NCBI RefSeq assembly: GCF_004683885.1
Contig: NZ_CP038440.1
Location: 1,398,001-1,462,000, forward strand
Direction: 5' to 3'
Origin: Brevundimonas sp. MF30-B
GTDB lineage: Bacteria > Pseudomonadota > Alphaproteobacteria > Caulobacterales > Caulobacteraceae
DNA length: 64,000 bases
The notes beneath the pieces were generated by a model. The model had not been told where the DNA came from. It ran no database searches and saw nothing but the letters and a program-made list of their open reading frames with translations. Below are positions 1 to 11,464 of the stretch, in pieces; position 1 is the first letter of the stretch, and each line of letters starts with the position of its first letter. The position numbers were made by a program, and so were the translations under genes.

Positions 1-1
1 G

Positions 2-124
2 GAAATCGCCATCGCCCTTTCCGCTCCGCTGCTCGTGCTCGCCTATGTCCTCGCCCAACCCAAGCCAAAGCCGGTCCGCATCCGCGCTCGTGACGCTGAA
101 CGGCGTCGCGGCCCGCACGCCTGA
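2..124 (+). CDS. Possible C-terminal end of an upstream gene (partial)
   Basis: An open frame enters from the left edge and ends with TGA at 122-124. It encodes about 40 residues: a hydrophobic stretch ([11 protein letters not shown]) followed by a basic tail rich in Lys and Arg, which would suit the cytoplasmic end of a membrane protein. It overlaps the first 80 bases of the ABC-F gene in another frame. If this reading is right, the ABC-F protein may really start at the GTG at 90. The fragment is too short to identify. Confidence 0.3.
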   Translation, partial: EIAIALSAPLLVLAYVLAQPKPKPVRIRARDAERRRGPHA

Positions 125-1658
125 CGGTCGGTCTCTCTTCGACAATCTGACGCTCGCCTTTGGGCGTGAACGCACCGGGATCGTCGGCCGCAATGGCGCC
201 GGCAAGACCACGCTTCTGCGTCTGATCGCCGGCGAGGCCGACCCTGTCGAAGGCGCCATCACGCGTGACACGCGCATAGGCTGGCTACATCAGCGTCACG
301 ATCTTCAAGCTAACGACACCGTCGCCGATTTGATGGGCGCGGCGGCAGGTCTGGCTCGTCTAGCGCGAATTTTGGCCGGCGCAGGTGACGAAGCCGATCT
401 GGGCGAAGCGGATTGGACGCTGGAGCTTCGCATCGAAGCCGCGCTCTCTGACGTCGGGCTCTCCAATCTGGATTTGTCGCGCCTGGCCTCAAGTCTCAGC
501 GGCGGCGAGCAGACGCGCGTGCGTTTGGCGGGCCTGTTGCTGAACCGGCCCGACCTGCTGCTGCTGGACGAGCCAACCAATCATCTCGACATCGAAGGCC
601 GCGCAGCGGTCGCCGGAATGCTGGAGCAGTGGCCGGGCGGAGCAGTGGTGGTAAGCCATGACCGCGCCCTGTTGCGGAGGATGGACCGGATCGTGGAGCT
701 GTCGGCCTTGGGTGCGGCGCTTCATGGCGGGGGTTGGGATCTCTATATCGAGCACCGCGACGCCGAGCGCGAGGCGGCTGCACGCGGCCTGGAACAGGCG
801 GAGCGAGCCATCGATCAGGCGGCGCGCGCTCGGCAGCAGGCGGTCGAGCGCAAGGCGCGCCGCGACCGCGCGGGCCGCGCCTTCGCCCAGAGCGGAAGCG
901 CGCCGCGCATCCTGCTCGGCGCCATGGCCGAGCGGGCAGAAACGTCAGGCGCGCGCGAGCACAGGTTGGCGGACCGCAAGACGGCCGAGGCCGATGCGGC
1001 GCTGGCCGAGGCGCGGGACCGCGTCGAACGGGTTCGCGCCCTGTCGATCCCCATGCCGTCGACGGGGCTGACGGCCGGCCGCGCGGTGCTGGAGTTGAGC
1101 GACGCCGCCTGGCAGGCGCCGGACGGCCGGCGCGTGGTCGGCCCGCTTTCGCTGCGCATAACCGGACCGGAGCGGATCGCCGTCACCGGGCGCAATGGGG
1201 CGGGCAAGACAACCCTGCTGAAGCTGATCGCCGGGGATTTGACGCCCACACGCGGACGGATCGCTCGCCCGGTGCAGGCCGTCCTGCTGGATCAGGACGC
1301 CGCACTGCTGCGTCCTGAGGAGACGTTGATCGAAGCCTGGCGACGGCTGAATCCGGAAGGATCGCCCAATGACGCGCACGCCGCTCTGGCGCGGTTCCTG
1401 TTCCGCAACACGGCGGCGCACCGGACGGTGGGCACGCTGTCGGGCGGTGAGAGGCTTCGCGCGGCTCTGGCCTGCGTCATGACCGGCGTGCGGCCGCCGG
1501 CCCTGCTGGTCCTCGACGAACCGACCAACCACCTCGATCTGGAGTCGATCGAAGCGGTCGAGGCGGCGCTTAAGGGCTATGACGGCGCCCTGGTCGTGGT
1601 CAGCCACGACGCCGATTTTCTGGACGCGGTCGGCGTGGATCGCCGGATCGAACTCTAG
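45..1658 (+). CDS. ABC-F family ATP-binding protein
   Basis: This is a 537-residue soluble protein with two ABC ATPase domains and no membrane segments, the layout of ABC-F ribosome-associated factors (Uup/EttA/YheS group). Each half has a Walker A (GRNGAGKTT, first at residues 48-56), an LSGGE signature and a Walker B with the ABC-F hallmark LDEPTNHLD. An Arg/Ala/Glu-rich linker of about 80 residues joins the halves. ABC-F proteins act on translating ribosomes; some give antibiotic protection, but nothing here points to that. The start at 45 (ATG) is uncertain, because a GTG at 90 would begin directly at the usual N-terminal strand. The gene ends tail-to-tail with hutH, and the two stop codons share one CTAG. 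Confidence 0.9.
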   Translation: MSSPNPSQSRSASALVTLNGVAARTPDGRSLFDNLTLAFGRERTGIVGRNGAGKTTLLRLIAGEADPVEGAITRDTRIGWLHQRHDLQANDTVADLMGAAAGLARLARILAGAGDEADLGEADWTLELRIEAALSDVGLSNLDLSRLASSLSGGEQTRVRLAGLLLNRPDLLLLDEPTNHLDIEGRAAVAGMLEQWPGGAVVVSHDRALLRRMDRIVELSALGAALHGGGWDLYIEHRDAEREAAARGLEQAERAIDQAARARQQAVERKARRDRAGRAFAQSGSAPRILLGAMAERAETSGAREHRLADRKTAEADAALAEARDRVERVRALSIPMPSTGLTAGRAVLELSDAAWQAPDGRRVVGPLSLRITGPERIAVTGRNGAGKTTLLKLIAGDLTPTRGRIARPVQAVLLDQDAALLRPEETLIEAWRRLNPEGSPNDAHAALARFLFRNTAAHRTVGTLSGGERLRAALACVMTGVRPPALLVLDEPTNHLDLESIEAVEAALKGYDGALVVVSHDADFLDAVGVDRRIEL

Positions 1659-3181
1659 GCCGAGGGCAGCAGGTCGGCGGCGAACGCGCGATAACGTCCG
1701 GCGCGCACGCCGTCCGTGGCGCGGGCGATGTCCGGCGCGAAATAGTGGTCCGAGGCGTAGGGCGCGGCGGCTTCGCGCACGATGGCGAAGACGGCTTCCA
1801 GGTCAGGCGAACTGGACAGCGGGCGGTGGAACTCAATGCCCTGGGCGGCGGCCAGAAGCTCGATGCCGACCACGGCGGCGGTGTTCTCGGCCATGTCCAG
1901 CAGGCGGCGAGCGCCGTGGGTGGCCATGGAGACGTGGTCTTCCTGATTGGCGCTGGTGGGCACGGTGTCGACGCTGCACGGGTGGGCGACCATGCGGTTC
2001 TCGGCCACTAGGGCGGCGGCGGTGACCTGGGCGATCATGAAGCCGGAGTTCAGGCCGCTCTCCTTGACCAGAAAGGCGGGCAGGTCGCTCATCTTGGGAT
2101 CGACCAGGATGGAGGTGCGGCGCTCGGAGATATTGCCGATCTCGCACAGGGCCATGGCGATCTGATCGGCCGCGAAAGCAACGGGTTCGGCGTGGAAGTT
2201 GCCGCCTGATATGACATCGCCGTCCTCGAAGAAGACCAGCGGATTGTCGGTCACGGCGTTGGCCTCGCGCGCCAGCACGGCGGCGGCGTTGCGCAGCACG
2301 TCCAGCACCGCGCCCATGACCTGGGGCTGGCAGCGCAGGGAGTAGGGGTCCTGAACCTTGGCGCAGTCGTCGCGGTGGCTCTCGCGAATGGCCGAGCCGC
2401 TCATGAGCGCGCGCAGGCGGGCGGCCACGTCGATCTGGCCCGGCTGGCCCCGCAGGGCGTGGATGCGGGCGTCGAACGGGGCGTCCGACCCCTTCAGCGC
2501 ATCGACCGACAGGGCGCCGGCGGCGACTGCGGCGGCGAAACAGGCCTCGGCCGCAAACAGACCGGCCAGGGCCAGGGCCGTCGAGCACTGGGTCCCGTTC
2601 AGCAGGGCCAAGCCTTCCTTGGGGCCAAGCACGACGGTCTGCAGCCCGGCGCGAGCCAAGGCGGCCTCAGCGTCCAGCGTCTCGCCGTCGGCGCGAGCCT
2701 CTCCCACGCCGATCAACAGGCAGCTCATGTGCGCCAGCGGCGCCAGGTCGCCCGAGGCGCCGACCGAGCCCTTTGACGGAATGACCGGCAGAACGTCGGC
2801 GTTCACCAGGGCTATCAGCGCCTCCAGCGTGCCGCGCCGTACGCCCGAGGCGCCGCGCGACAGGCTGGCGATCTTCAGCACCATCAACAGGCGCGTCACC
2901 GCCGGCGACAGGAGCTCTCCGACGCCGCAGGCGTGGCTCAGGACAAGGTTTTTCTGCAACGTCTCCAGGTCGTCAGGCGCGATGGAGGTGTTGGCCAGCA
3001 GGCCGAAGCCGGTGTTCACGCCATAGACCGTGCGGCCCTCGGCGACGATGGCGGCGACCGTCTCGGCTCCCCGCTCGACATCCCGCCAGGCCGCGTCGGT
3101 AAGGGCGATGGTGACGGGACCGTCGAGGACGGCGCGAAGCTGGGCGAGGGTCAGCGGCGCCTGGCCGATGGTGAGGGTCAT
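1655..3181 (-). CDS. hutH: Histidine ammonia-lyase
   Basis: The enzyme deaminates L-histidine to urocanate, the first step of histidine utilisation, in the cytoplasm. The Ala-Ser-Gly that cyclises into the MIO cofactor lies in [15 protein letters not shown]. Counting from the ATG at 3181, ASG falls at residues 142-144, the same numbers as in the Pseudomonas putida enzyme. The resulting 508-residue length also fits, so this ATG is preferred over an upstream TTG at 3199. It is the last gene of a leftward set, 27 bp after the BASS transporter and behind hutU. Its stop codon overlaps that of the ABC-F gene in a shared CTAG. Confidence 0.97.
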   Translation of the reverse strand: MTLTIGQAPLTLAQLRAVLDGPVTIALTDAAWRDVERGAETVAAIVAEGRTVYGVNTGFGLLANTSIAPDDLETLQKNLVLSHACGVGELLSPAVTRLLMVLKIASLSRGASGVRRGTLEALIALVNADVLPVIPSKGSVGASGDLAPLAHMSCLLIGVGEARADGETLDAEAALARAGLQTVVLGPKEGLALLNGTQCSTALALAGLFAAEACFAAAVAAGALSVDALKGSDAPFDARIHALRGQPGQIDVAARLRALMSGSAIRESHRDDCAKVQDPYSLRCQPQVMGAVLDVLRNAAAVLAREANAVTDNPLVFFEDGDVISGGNFHAEPVAFAADQIAMALCEIGNISERRTSILVDPKMSDLPAFLVKESGLNSGFMIAQVTAAALVAENRMVAHPCSVDTVPTSANQEDHVSMATHGARRLLDMAENTAAVVGIELLAAAQGIEFHRPLSSSPDLEAVFAIVREAAAPYASDHYFAPDIARATDGVRAGRYRAFAADLLPSA

Positions 3182-3208
3182 GAGGCTTTCACTCTTCAAT
3201 CTTTTCGG

Positions 3209-4060
3209 TCAGCCGGGCCGACGCTTGGTCACCCACAGGCCGAACAAGGCCGCGATCGGAAACATCAGGACGCCGTAGATCGCGGCGGGCAGGGACATGT
3301 CGGGCCGGCCCAGCACGCCCTGGGCGATGACGATGGCCAGGGTGGCGTTGTGGATGCCGACCTCAAACGCGCTGGCCACCGCTTGTGGCTTGGCGATCTT
3401 CAACAAGCGCGGGACGATGTAGCCGACGCTCAGGCTCAGCACGCAGAAGGCCGTGGTTATGCCGCCCAGCAGCAGGAAATTGGAGGCCAGCAGGTCGAAG
3501 CTGCTCGCCACCGCGCCCGCAATGACCAGCACCAGAATCAGCACCGAGGCGATGCGCACCGGCTTGTCCATGGCGTCGGCGAAGCCCGGCTTCATCGCGC
3601 GGACGGTCATGCCCAGCACCACGGGGACGAGGACGATCATGAACACCTCCAGCGTCTTGGCGAACTGGAGCCCGACGCTCAGGTCACCCGGCTGGAACCA
3701 GGCGATCGCCAGATTGGTGATGATCGGCAGGGTCACGACGGCGATGACCGAGTTGATCGCCGTCAGCGAAATGTTCAGCGCCACGTCGCCGCGGAACAGG
3801 TGGCTGTAGAGGTTGGCGGTCGTGCCGCCGGGCGAGGCCGCAAGCAGCATCATCCCGACCGCCAGGATCGGCGGCAGTCGGAACAGCAGCACCAGGCCAA
3901 AGCAGATCGCCGGCAACAGCAGCAGTTGGCAGGCCAGGGCGACGCCGGCGGCCTTGGGCTGACGCGCCACGCGAGCGAAGTCCCCGGGCGTCAGATCGAG
4001 CCCAAGGCCGAACATGATGATGCCCAGGGCTAGCGGCAGGGCGACGGCGGCGAATTCCAT
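3209..4060 (-). CDS. BASS-family (SBF-like) transporter within the hut cluster
   Basis: This 283-residue, very hydrophobic protein has about nine or ten membrane segments and the pattern of the bile acid:sodium symporter superfamily (SBF), including ASPGGTTANL, where BASS proteins bind sodium and substrate. It lies between hutU (21 bp away) and hutH (27 bp away) on the same strand, so it is almost certainly co-transcribed with them. A GAGGA precedes the ATG by about six bases. BASS relatives move organic anions such as bile acids, pantothenate or pyruvate. From context I infer uptake of histidine, urocanate or a related imidazole acid; the substrate cannot be read from sequence. Confidence 0.88.
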   Translation of the reverse strand: MEFAAVALPLALGIIMFGLGLDLTPGDFARVARQPKAAGVALACQLLLLPAICFGLVLLFRLPPILAVGMMLLAASPGGTTANLYSHLFRGDVALNISLTAINSVIAVVTLPIITNLAIAWFQPGDLSVGLQFAKTLEVFMIVLVPVVLGMTVRAMKPGFADAMDKPVRIASVLILVLVIAGAVASSFDLLASNFLLLGGITTAFCVLSLSVGYIVPRLLKIAKPQAVASAFEVGIHNATLAIVIAQGVLGRPDMSLPAAIYGVLMFPIAALFGLWVTKRRPG

Positions 4061-4081
4061 AGGTTGTCCTCGAGCCGGGCG

Positions 4082-5758
<1,677 letters not shown>

Positions 5759-5783
5759 GATCCCGTCTCTACGCTCCCGATGC

Positions 5784-6677
5784 ATGAGCATGGAAGACTC
5801 CGAAGCCCTGTCGTGGCGAAGCGTCGCCGATCTGGTCGGCGACCACGCCGACGCGCCTGTCGCCCTGATCGGGGCGCCGCTGAATGAGCGGTCCCTGACG
5901 CCCGGGCGGTGCGACCTAGGGCCAAGGGCGCTGCGCGCCGTGCTGTCTCGCTTTTCGACCTACGACGTGGAAACGGGCCGAGAGATCGCGACCCGGGTCC
6001 ATGACGCCGGCGACGTGTCCTTGAAGGCCGTGTCCCCCTCGGACGCTTTCGAGCCGGTGCGGGATGCGGTGAAAGCCCAGGGGCATCGTGGGCTGGTGGT
6101 TCTGGCGGGCGGCAACAATGCGATCACGCGGCCGGGGGTGCATGGGTTGGGCCTCGATCGGGTCGGAGTGCTGACTCTGGATGCGCATTTCGACCTGCGC
6201 GACACCGACCAGGGCCTGACCAACGGCAATCCGATCCAGGCGCTGCTGGACGACGGGCTGGCCGGCGCGCGCATCAGCCAGGTCGGTCTGGCGCCCTTCG
6301 CCAACACCCGGCGGGCCCATGACAAGGCGAAGGCGGCCGGCATCAGCGTGCGAACGGCCCGGGACTGTCGCGAGACGGGGCTGGCTGTGGTGGTCGCTCA
6401 GGAGCTTGAGCGCCTGTCCGCCCTCGTCGAGGTCATTTACGTCGATTTCGACATCGACGTCATCGACCGCAGCCAGTGGCCCGCCAGCCCCGGCGCACGG
6501 CCGGGGGGCGTCTCCGTGCACGACTTCTTCGACGCCGCGCGGGTTGTCGGCGCCCATCCGAAGGTGCGGGCCGTCGATCTGACCGAATACGATCCGTCGC
6601 TGGAGATCGGCGATCTCGGGTCGCTGACCGCCGGGCGCTGGTTCTGCGAAATCCTGGCCGGGTTCCAGACGCGATGA
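5784..6677 (+). CDS. hutG: Formimidoylglutamase, arginase/ureohydrolase family
   Basis: It probably hydrolyses N-formimidoyl-glutamate to glutamate plus formamide, the last step of a four-enzyme histidine pathway. The ureohydrolase fold is visible from DAHFD (residues 133-137) and DFDIDVID, two of the metal-ligand motifs. The first motif, usually GGDH in agmatinases and arginases, reads GGNNAITRP here (residues 109-117), so the usual His ligand is replaced by Asn. Related formimidoylglutamases with GGDNA-like versions exist to my knowledge, so this need not mean loss of activity. I chose the ATG at 5784; ATG codons at 5757 and 5790 are alternatives. No clear ribosome-binding site precedes it, so the mRNA may be leaderless. 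The end overlaps hutI by ATGA. Confidence 0.85.
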   Translation: MSMEDSEALSWRSVADLVGDHADAPVALIGAPLNERSLTPGRCDLGPRALRAVLSRFSTYDVETGREIATRVHDAGDVSLKAVSPSDAFEPVRDAVKAQGHRGLVVLAGGNNAITRPGVHGLGLDRVGVLTLDAHFDLRDTDQGLTNGNPIQALLDDGLAGARISQVGLAPFANTRRAHDKAKAAGISVRTARDCRETGLAVVVAQELERLSALVEVIYVDFDIDVIDRSQWPASPGARPGGVSVHDFFDAARVVGAHPKVRAVDLTEYDPSLEIGDLGSLTAGRWFCEILAGFQTR

Positions 6678-7894
6678 TCCGCGCAGATTTGCTCGTCACC
6701 GACTGCCGCCTGGCGACCATGGTTCAGGGCGGCGAGCCCTATGGCGCGATCGAAGATGGGGCGATCCTGATCCGAGATGGGTGGATCGCCTGGGTCGGCG
6801 CGCGAGCTGACCTGCCCGAGTATAGCGCCGCCGAGGCCCACTTCCTCGATAACCGCTGGGTGACGCCGGGATTGATCGACTGTCATACACACCTGGTGTT
6901 CGGCGGCGATCGCTCGGGCGAGTTCGAGCAGCGGCTGGGCGGCGCGACCTATGAGGAGATCGCACGCGCAGGCGGCGGCATCGTCTCGACGGTCAAGGCC
7001 ACCCGTGCGGCGTCGGAGGAAACCCTGTTCGCCTCGGCCATGGCGCGGCTGAAGGGGCTGACGGACACCGGCGTCACGACGGTCGAGATCAAGTCCGGCT
7101 ACGGCCTTGATCTCGAGAGTGAACTCAAGATGCTGCGCGTGGCGCGTCGCGTTGGCCGCGAGGGCGGCGTGCGGGTTCGGACCTCTTATCTGGGGCTTCA
7201 CGCGGTGCCGCCCGAGCTGAAGGCGGACCGTGGACAGTATGTGGACAAGGCTGTGGACCACATACTGCCGGCCGCCCATGCCGAGGGGCTGGTGGACGCC
7301 GTCGACGCCTATTGCGAGCCCATCGCTTTTACAGTCGAGGAGGTCGGCCGGCTGTTCGACAAGGCGAGGGCGCTGGGCCTGCCGGTCAAGCTGCATGCGG
7401 ATCAGTTGTCGGACGGCGGCGGAGCGGCGTTGGCGGCCCGGTACAACGCCCTGTCGGCCGACCATGTCGAGCACACGACCGAGGCCGGCATCCGCGCCAT
7501 GGGCGAGGCCGGGGTTGTGGCCGTCCTGCTGCCCGGCGCCTTTCTGATGCTGCGCGAAACCCAGGCCCCGCCCGTGGACCTGATGCGCCGCCACGGCGTC
7601 GAGATGGCCGTGGCGAGCGACTGCAACCCTGGCACTTCGCCGGTCGCCTCCATGACGGCGGCGCTAAACCTGGCCTGCGTGCAGTTCCGCCTGACGCCGG
7701 AAGAGGCGCTGGCCGGCGCGACGCGGGTGGCCGCCAAGGCGCTGGGTCCGGCGGACCAGATCGGCACGCTGGAGGTCGGAAAGGCCGCCGACCTGGCGGT
7801 ATGGAATGTCGAGCGGCCGGCTGAACTCGCCTACTGGCTGGGCAAGCCGCTTCTGCGCGTGCGCTATCTGGGCGGGAATATCGTACACCCGTAG
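6674..7894 (+). CDS. hutI: Imidazolonepropionase
   Basis: This amidohydrolase opens the ring of 4-imidazolone-5-propionate to give N-formimidoyl-glutamate, the third step of histidine breakdown. Metal-binding motifs of the family are visible: the His-Thr-His at residues 71-73 within [12 protein letters not shown], a later KLHADQLSD, and [10 protein letters not shown] near the C-terminus. The ATG at 6674 overlaps the hutG stop (ATGA) and gives 406 residues, the usual length. No hut repressor (hutC) gene lies in the window. Confidence 0.96.
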   Translation: MIRADLLVTDCRLATMVQGGEPYGAIEDGAILIRDGWIAWVGARADLPEYSAAEAHFLDNRWVTPGLIDCHTHLVFGGDRSGEFEQRLGGATYEEIARAGGGIVSTVKATRAASEETLFASAMARLKGLTDTGVTTVEIKSGYGLDLESELKMLRVARRVGREGGVRVRTSYLGLHAVPPELKADRGQYVDKAVDHILPAAHAEGLVDAVDAYCEPIAFTVEEVGRLFDKARALGLPVKLHADQLSDGGGAALAARYNALSADHVEHTTEAGIRAMGEAGVVAVLLPGAFLMLRETQAPPVDLMRRHGVEMAVASDCNPGTSPVASMTAALNLACVQFRLTPEEALAGATRVAAKALGPADQIGTLEVGKAADLAVWNVERPAELAYWLGKPLLRVRYLGGNIVHP

Positions 7895-7904
7895 AGATTG
7901 CATT

Positions 7905-7926
7905 TTGACTTAACAGCGCCCTAAGG
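7905..7926 (+). promoter_or_regulatory. Possible promoter of the restriction-modification gene
   Basis: The 57-bp gap after hutI is AT-rich for this genome and holds TTGACT (7905-7910) followed, about ten bases on, by CTAAGG. This loosely resembles the short-spaced housekeeping promoter of Caulobacter. A GGGGGCG about eight bases before the ATG at 7952 looks like the ribosome-binding site. The promoter call is weak. Confidence 0.3.
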
Positions 7927-7951
7927 TTGCTGCCTGGCTTGGGGGCGACCG

Positions 7952-10900
7952 ATGGATGCGCACGACTTCATTCGCAGATGGGCGAACGCCAGCATCGGCG
8001 AAAGGGCTCACTGTCACACCTTCATCCAACAGTTGTGCGACCTGATCGGCGCGCCCGCGCCGGATCAGGAGATCGCGGGCGACCTGGACTACTGCTTCGA
8101 GCGGCCGGTCTGGTTCCTGCACGATGACGGCGGCCGGCATTCGCGCTTCATCGACTGCTACAAGCGCAACTGTTTCGTGCTGGAGGCCAAACAGTCCCGC
8201 AAACGGCGCGACGGGGGCGAGCTGGATCCCCGCCTTCAGATGGAGCTGTTCGCCAGCGCCGGGCGCAAACCGGCGCGCCTGTCGGCTGAGGCGTGGGAGC
8301 GTTTGATGCGCTCGGCCAAGCGCCAGGCGGAGGGCTACGCCAAGGCGCTGGACGAATGGCCGCCGTTCCTGGTGATCGTGGACGTCGGCCGCGCCATCGA
8401 GCTGTGGTCCGACTTTCCGCGACAGGGCAAGGCCTATGCCCCGTTCCCGGACCGGGCGCGGTATCGGATCGAGTTGGAGCAACTGGCCGATCCGGTGGTC
8501 CGCGAGCGCCTGCGCCGCGTCTGGACCGACCCGATGAGCCTGGACCCGGCTCAGCATGTCGCCGAGGTCACCACCGACATCGCCGGCCGCTTGGCTCGAC
8601 TGGTGCGCTCCATCGGATCGCGGGGTTGCGAGGGGCCAGACGGCCAGCCCGATCCGGTCGCCCGCGCGGCTCGGGCCAATCAGACGGCCCTGTTCGTCAT
8701 GCAGTGCATCTTCGCCATGTTCGCCGACAGCGTGGGCCTGATCGAGAAGCGCGGCTTCCTGACGTTTCTGGAGGGATATCGCGGGCAGGCCGACCAGTTT
8801 CACAAGGGCGCCGGCGACTTCTTCCGCCGCATGGACGAAGGCGGCCACTGCTCGGCCATTCGTCAGGATCTGAGGCGATTCAACGGCGGGCCGTTCAAAC
8901 ATGTGGCGGCCCTGCCGATCACCGAGGCGGAGCTGGAGGCCCTGATCGCGGCGGCCCGGCGTGACTGGGCCTCGGTGGAGCCCGCCATCTTCGGCGCCCT
9001 GCTGGAGCAGGCGCTCGATCCGCGCGAGCGGGCAGAGTTGGGCGCCCACTACACGCCGCGCGCCTATGTCGAGCGGCTGGTCGAGCCGACGGTGATGGAA
9101 CCGCTTCGGGCGGATTGGGAGGCGTTGGAGGCGCGCGCCATCGCCCAGTATCTGTCCGGCGACGACAAGGCGGCGCGGCGCACGGTGCGCGAGTTTCACC
9201 GGCAACTCTGTGCCGTGCGGGTGCTGGATCCGGCCTGCGGCACCGGCAACTTTCTCTATGTCGCCATGGGCATGATGAAGGCGCTTGAGGGCGAGGTGCT
9301 GGGCGTGCTGTCCGAGATGGGCGAGCGGCAGGCGGCGCTGGAGCTGGACGGCCACACCGTCAGCCCGGAGCAGTTCTGGGGCATCGAAAAGAACGCCTAC
9401 GCCGCCTGGATCGCCGAAATGGTGATGTGGATCGGCTATCTGCAATGGCATTTCCGGCTGTTCGGCGACGCCAAGCCGTCCGAGCCGATCCTGAGAAATT
9501 TCGCCAGAATCCAGCACCGCGACGCCCTGCTCGCTTGGTCCAGGGTCGAGATGGAGCGCGACGGCCGGGGGCGGCCGCGCACCTGGCGCCGCGCCGCGCG
9601 CAAGGCCGACGAGGCGCCGCGCCTGTTCGAGGCCGAGGGCGAGGATGTCGAGATCGTGCGGTATCTCAATCCGCGCCCGGCGCCCTGGCCCGACGTTCAC
9701 TTCATCGTCGGTAACCCGCCTTTCATCGGCGGCAAGGATCTGAGGCGAGAGCTGGGGCCGGGCTACGTCGACGCTCTGTGGCACGTCCGACAGGGGCGCT
9801 TCCGTTCAGCGGACCTTGTCACCGCCTGGTGGGACCGGGCCGCCGAGATGCTGACGCGTCCAGGATCAAGTCTGCGCCGGTTCGGCTTCATCACCACCAA
9901 CTCGATCACCCAGACCTTTTCGCGTCGAGTGCTGGAGCACCATCTGGATGGCCGACCGCCGATGCGTTTGGTCTTCGCCATTCCCGACCATCCCTGGCTG
10001 AAGGGCGGCGACCGCGCCGCCGTGCGTATCGCCATGACGGTGGCCGAACGCGGCGAGCCGGACGGGGAAGGGCGGCTGCTGACGGTGGTGTCGGAGGAGG
10101 GCTTGAACACCGACGATCCGGCGATCGTGCTGCGTGAACGACGCGGGGTGATCGGGGCGGACCTGACGATTGGTGATGAAGCCGCCGCCGCGGTCGAGCT
10201 CAAAGCGAACTCGAGCCTCTGTTCTCCGGGCGTCAAACTGCACGGCGCTGGCTTCATGCTGACGCCTTCGAGAGCTGATGAGTTGCAAGCAGCGTCCGAC
10301 CGCGATGCGCCCTGGCCAGTTCGCAACTATCGAAACGGCAAGGACTTGGCCGGCAGATCAAGGGAGCTGAGCGTCATCGACCTGTTCGGCTGGGAAGAGA
10401 GCGATGTGCGACGACGGCACCCAGGGCTGTATCAACACTTGCTGGAGACGGTGAAGCCGGAACGAGATCGGAATAACCGGGCGTCCTATCGAGAGTACTG
10501 GTGGCTGTTCGGTGAGCCTCGGCGCGAAATGCGCCCTGCGTTGAATGGCCTGAAGCGCTACATCGCCACCGTGGAAACCGCCAAGCATCGGTGGTTCCGG
10601 TTCCTGGACGGCGACATCCTGCCGGACAACAAGCTGGTGGTGGTGGCGAGCGATGACGCCCGCTTGCTGGGGGTGCTGTCGTCGCGGCTGCACAATGCCT
10701 GGTTTGTCGCGAATTCGGGCCGGATCGGCGTCTACGAGAAGGACGCCGTCTATGTGAAAAGCGCCTGCTTTGACGCGTTCCCCTTTCCCGATCTGAACGG
10801 CGCGGCGGGGCTGGAGATCGGGGCCCTGGCCAAAGAGCTGGACGCGCTGAGGGTGCGGGTGCTGGCCGATCAACCCGATCTGACGATGACGGGCCTTTAC

Positions 10901-11428
10901 AATGCGCGGGAACGGCTGGCCTCGGGCGAGGTGCTGACGGACGCTGAGCGGTCCGTGGTGGATCGCGGCCTGGTGCGGCTGCTGGACCATCTGCACCGCC
11001 GCATCGACGAGCAGACGGCCCTGGCCTACGGCTGGCCGACCGACATAGACGGCGAGTCGGCGGTGACGGCGCTGGCCCGGCTGAACCGCGAGCGCGCCCA
11101 AGAAGAAAGCCGCGGCGTGATCCGCTTCCTGAGGCCCGGCTATCAGGCCGCGCGGGTCAAGGTCGACGGCCGGCCGGTGCAGATCGAGGCGGGCCTGGTG
11201 GCGCCTGATGCGCGGCCCGTCCTGCCGGATACGCCCGAGGGCCTGGCGTCAGCCCTGCTGGTGGAGCTCAGGCGGACGGGTGCGCCGGTCGGGGCGGAAG
11301 CCTTGGCCGAGCGGTTCGAGGGGCGCACCCGCAAGGCCCGGGTGCGTGAAATGCTGGCGGTCCTGTCGGTGGCCGGATCGGTGCATCGCACGGAGGCGGG
11401 CTGGTTTGCGGCGGGGCGTCGCGGCTGA
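7952..11428 (+). CDS. Type IIL (MmeI-like) restriction-modification enzyme
   Basis: This single 1158-residue chain appears to combine nuclease, adenine methyltransferase and target recognition. Near the N-terminus, D68-X9-E78-A-K80 matches the PD-(D/E)XK nuclease layout of MmeI (D-X9-E-X-K). The methyltransferase follows, with motif I DPACGTGNF at about residues 426-434 and the N6-adenine motif NPPF at 588-591. A helical and specificity region (GVKLHGAGF onward, about 750-870) comes next, then a C-terminal extension of roughly 130 residues that looks like a winged helix. Such enzymes need no separate specificity or endonuclease subunit. Codons between about 10140 and 10560 use far more A/T third bases than the rest, suggesting the recognition region was exchanged. 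BREX PglX is a distant alternative, but no BREX partner genes are present. Confidence 0.85.
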   Translation: MDAHDFIRRWANASIGERAHCHTFIQQLCDLIGAPAPDQEIAGDLDYCFERPVWFLHDDGGRHSRFIDCYKRNCFVLEAKQSRKRRDGGELDPRLQMELFASAGRKPARLSAEAWERLMRSAKRQAEGYAKALDEWPPFLVIVDVGRAIELWSDFPRQGKAYAPFPDRARYRIELEQLADPVVRERLRRVWTDPMSLDPAQHVAEVTTDIAGRLARLVRSIGSRGCEGPDGQPDPVARAARANQTALFVMQCIFAMFADSVGLIEKRGFLTFLEGYRGQADQFHKGAGDFFRRMDEGGHCSAIRQDLRRFNGGPFKHVAALPITEAELEALIAAARRDWASVEPAIFGALLEQALDPRERAELGAHYTPRAYVERLVEPTVMEPLRADWEALEARAIAQYLSGDDKAARRTVREFHRQLCAVRVLDPACGTGNFLYVAMGMMKALEGEVLGVLSEMGERQAALELDGHTVSPEQFWGIEKNAYAAWIAEMVMWIGYLQWHFRLFGDAKPSEPILRNFARIQHRDALLAWSRVEMERDGRGRPRTWRRAARKADEAPRLFEAEGEDVEIVRYLNPRPAPWPDVHFIVGNPPFIGGKDLRRELGPGYVDALWHVRQGRFRSADLVTAWWDRAAEMLTRPGSSLRRFGFITTNSITQTFSRRVLEHHLDGRPPMRLVFAIPDHPWLKGGDRAAVRIAMTVAERGEPDGEGRLLTVVSEEGLNTDDPAIVLRERRGVIGADLTIGDEAAAAVELKANSSLCSPGVKLHGAGFMLTPSRADELQAASDRDAPWPVRNYRNGKDLAGRSRELSVIDLFGWEESDVRRRHPGLYQHLLETVKPERDRNNRASYREYWWLFGEPRREMRPALNGLKRYIATVETAKHRWFRFLDGDILPDNKLVVVASDDARLLGVLSSRLHNAWFVANSGRIGVYEKDAVYVKSACFDAFPFPDLNGAAGLEIGALAKELDALRVRVLADQPDLTMTGLYNARERLASGEVLTDAERSVVDRGLVRLLDHLHRRIDEQTALAYGWPTDIDGESAVTALARLNRERAQEESRGVIRFLRPGYQAARVKVDGRPVQIEAGLVAPDARPVLPDTPEGLASALLVELRRTGAPVGAEALAERFEGRTRKARVREMLAVLSVAGSVHRTEAGWFAAGRRG

Positions 11429-11464
11429 CGCCGTCGCCTGCTATGCCGCTGATCAGGAGGCGGC

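Noticed and set aside
7910-9784. A 624-codon minus-strand frame opposite the restriction-modification gene
   Set aside because: No recognisable domain and no ribosome-binding site; the opposite strand carries nuclease and methyltransferase motifs in order.
7952-11428. BREX PglX or DISARM methyltransferase
   Set aside because: No brxA/B/C, pglZ, helicase or phospholipase-D genes are nearby, and an N-terminal D-X9-EXK nuclease motif fits MmeI-like enzymes better.
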